Of a stretch of 5,704 nucleotides of DNA, positions 5,515 to 5,704 are shown in pieces. Location of the stretch: assembly GCA_009783395.1 (NCBI GenBank), contig WRHA01000274.1, positions 1-5,704 of the forward strand. Direction: 5' to 3'. The position numbers were made by a program, and so were the translations under genes. Under the pieces are notes generated by a model that was not told the origin of the DNA, made no database searches, and saw only the letters and a program-made list of their open reading frames with translations. Position 1 is the stretch's first letter; every line of letters starts with the position of its first letter. Origin of the DNA: Defluviitaleaceae bacterium (lineage in GTDB: Bacteria > Bacillota > Clostridia > Lachnospirales > WQUN01).

Positions 5515-5704
5515 ATGAAAGCAAAAGGTACAGTATTCAAGTATGGCGATAACGTTGACACGGATGTAATCATACCGGCGCGTTATTTGAACGATTCGCG
5601 GCACGAGGCTCTTGCGGCACACTGCATGGAGGATATTGACGCAGATTTTCCAAAGCGCGTAAAAGCGGGTGACATTATTGTTGCAAACAAGAATTTCGGA
5701 TGCG
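5515..5704 (+). CDS. leuD: 3-isopropylmalate dehydratase small subunit, N-terminal part (3' end outside window)
   Basis: The 63 visible residues run from [20 protein letters not shown] to NKNFGC at the window edge. [17 protein letters not shown] is the diagnostic N-terminus of the LeuD/aconitase swivel domain. NFGC begins the conserved NFGCGSSRE substrate-binding motif, most of which lies beyond the window. The usual length for this LeuD type is about 160-170 residues, so roughly a third is present and intact so far. LeuD is the small subunit of the LeuCD heterodimer and takes part in leucine synthesis and, with CimA, isoleucine synthesis. The gene follows the xylanase stop by 16 bases with its own Shine-Dalgarno, and no terminator or separate promoter is evident between them. 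Confidence 0.96.
   Translation, partial: MKAKGTVFKYGDNVDTDVIIPARYLNDSRHEALAAHCMEDIDADFPKRVKAGDIIVANKNFGC

Noticed and set aside
1..5704. Insertion sequence, integrase, CRISPR array, tRNA or rRNA
   Set aside because: No transposase or integrase motifs, no regularly spaced repeats, and no tRNA- or rRNA-like segments were seen on either strand, although the split leuC-leuD arrangement made me look for an inserted element.

Overview
The window reads as chromosomal DNA of an anaerobic, plant-fibre-degrading Bacillota (clostridial, gut- or rumen-type). The grounds are clostridial-style LeuC/LeuD and citramalate synthase sequences, strong AGGAGG-type ribosome binding sites, a lipoprotein signal, and a secreted GH10 xylanase carrying a copper-amine-oxidase-like N-terminal domain. 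Base composition looks close to 50% GC by eye. The assignment to Bacillota is inference; no rRNA or other taxonomic marker is present.

Layout, all on the + strand: (1) the 3' end of a citramalate synthase gene (cimA, to 347); (2) a lipoprotein with a 5'-nucleotidase-type metallophosphoesterase domain (372-1433); (3) a 136-base gap holding a tiny ORF with an excellent Shine-Dalgarno, a terminator-like hairpin and a perfect 10-bp inverted repeat (1434-1569); (4) leuC (1570-2829); (5) an unrecognised 117-residue protein whose start overlaps the leuC stop (2826-3179); (6) a DUF6036-like nucleotidyltransferase-fold protein overlapping it by 8 bases (3172-3726); (7) a secreted GH10 endo-xylanase (3747-5498); (8) the 5' end of leuD (5515 to the window edge).

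CimA makes citramalate from pyruvate and acetyl-CoA. LeuC and LeuD form the isomerase that acts on 2-isopropylmalate and also on citramalate, so cimA plus leuCD fits isoleucine (and leucine) synthesis. Three genes unrelated to that pathway lie between leuC and leuD, whose products form one heterodimeric enzyme: a two-gene unit with the look of a toxin-antitoxin pair, and a xylanase. The junctions are tight (4-base overlap, 8-base overlap, 20-base gap, 16-base gap), with no terminator seen between them, so the block from leuC to leuD is probably one transcript.

The points most worth a second look are this interrupted leuC-leuD arrangement with a coupled TA-like pair, the lipoprotein phosphoesterase with substituted active-site residues, and the possible attenuator or operator region in front of leuC.
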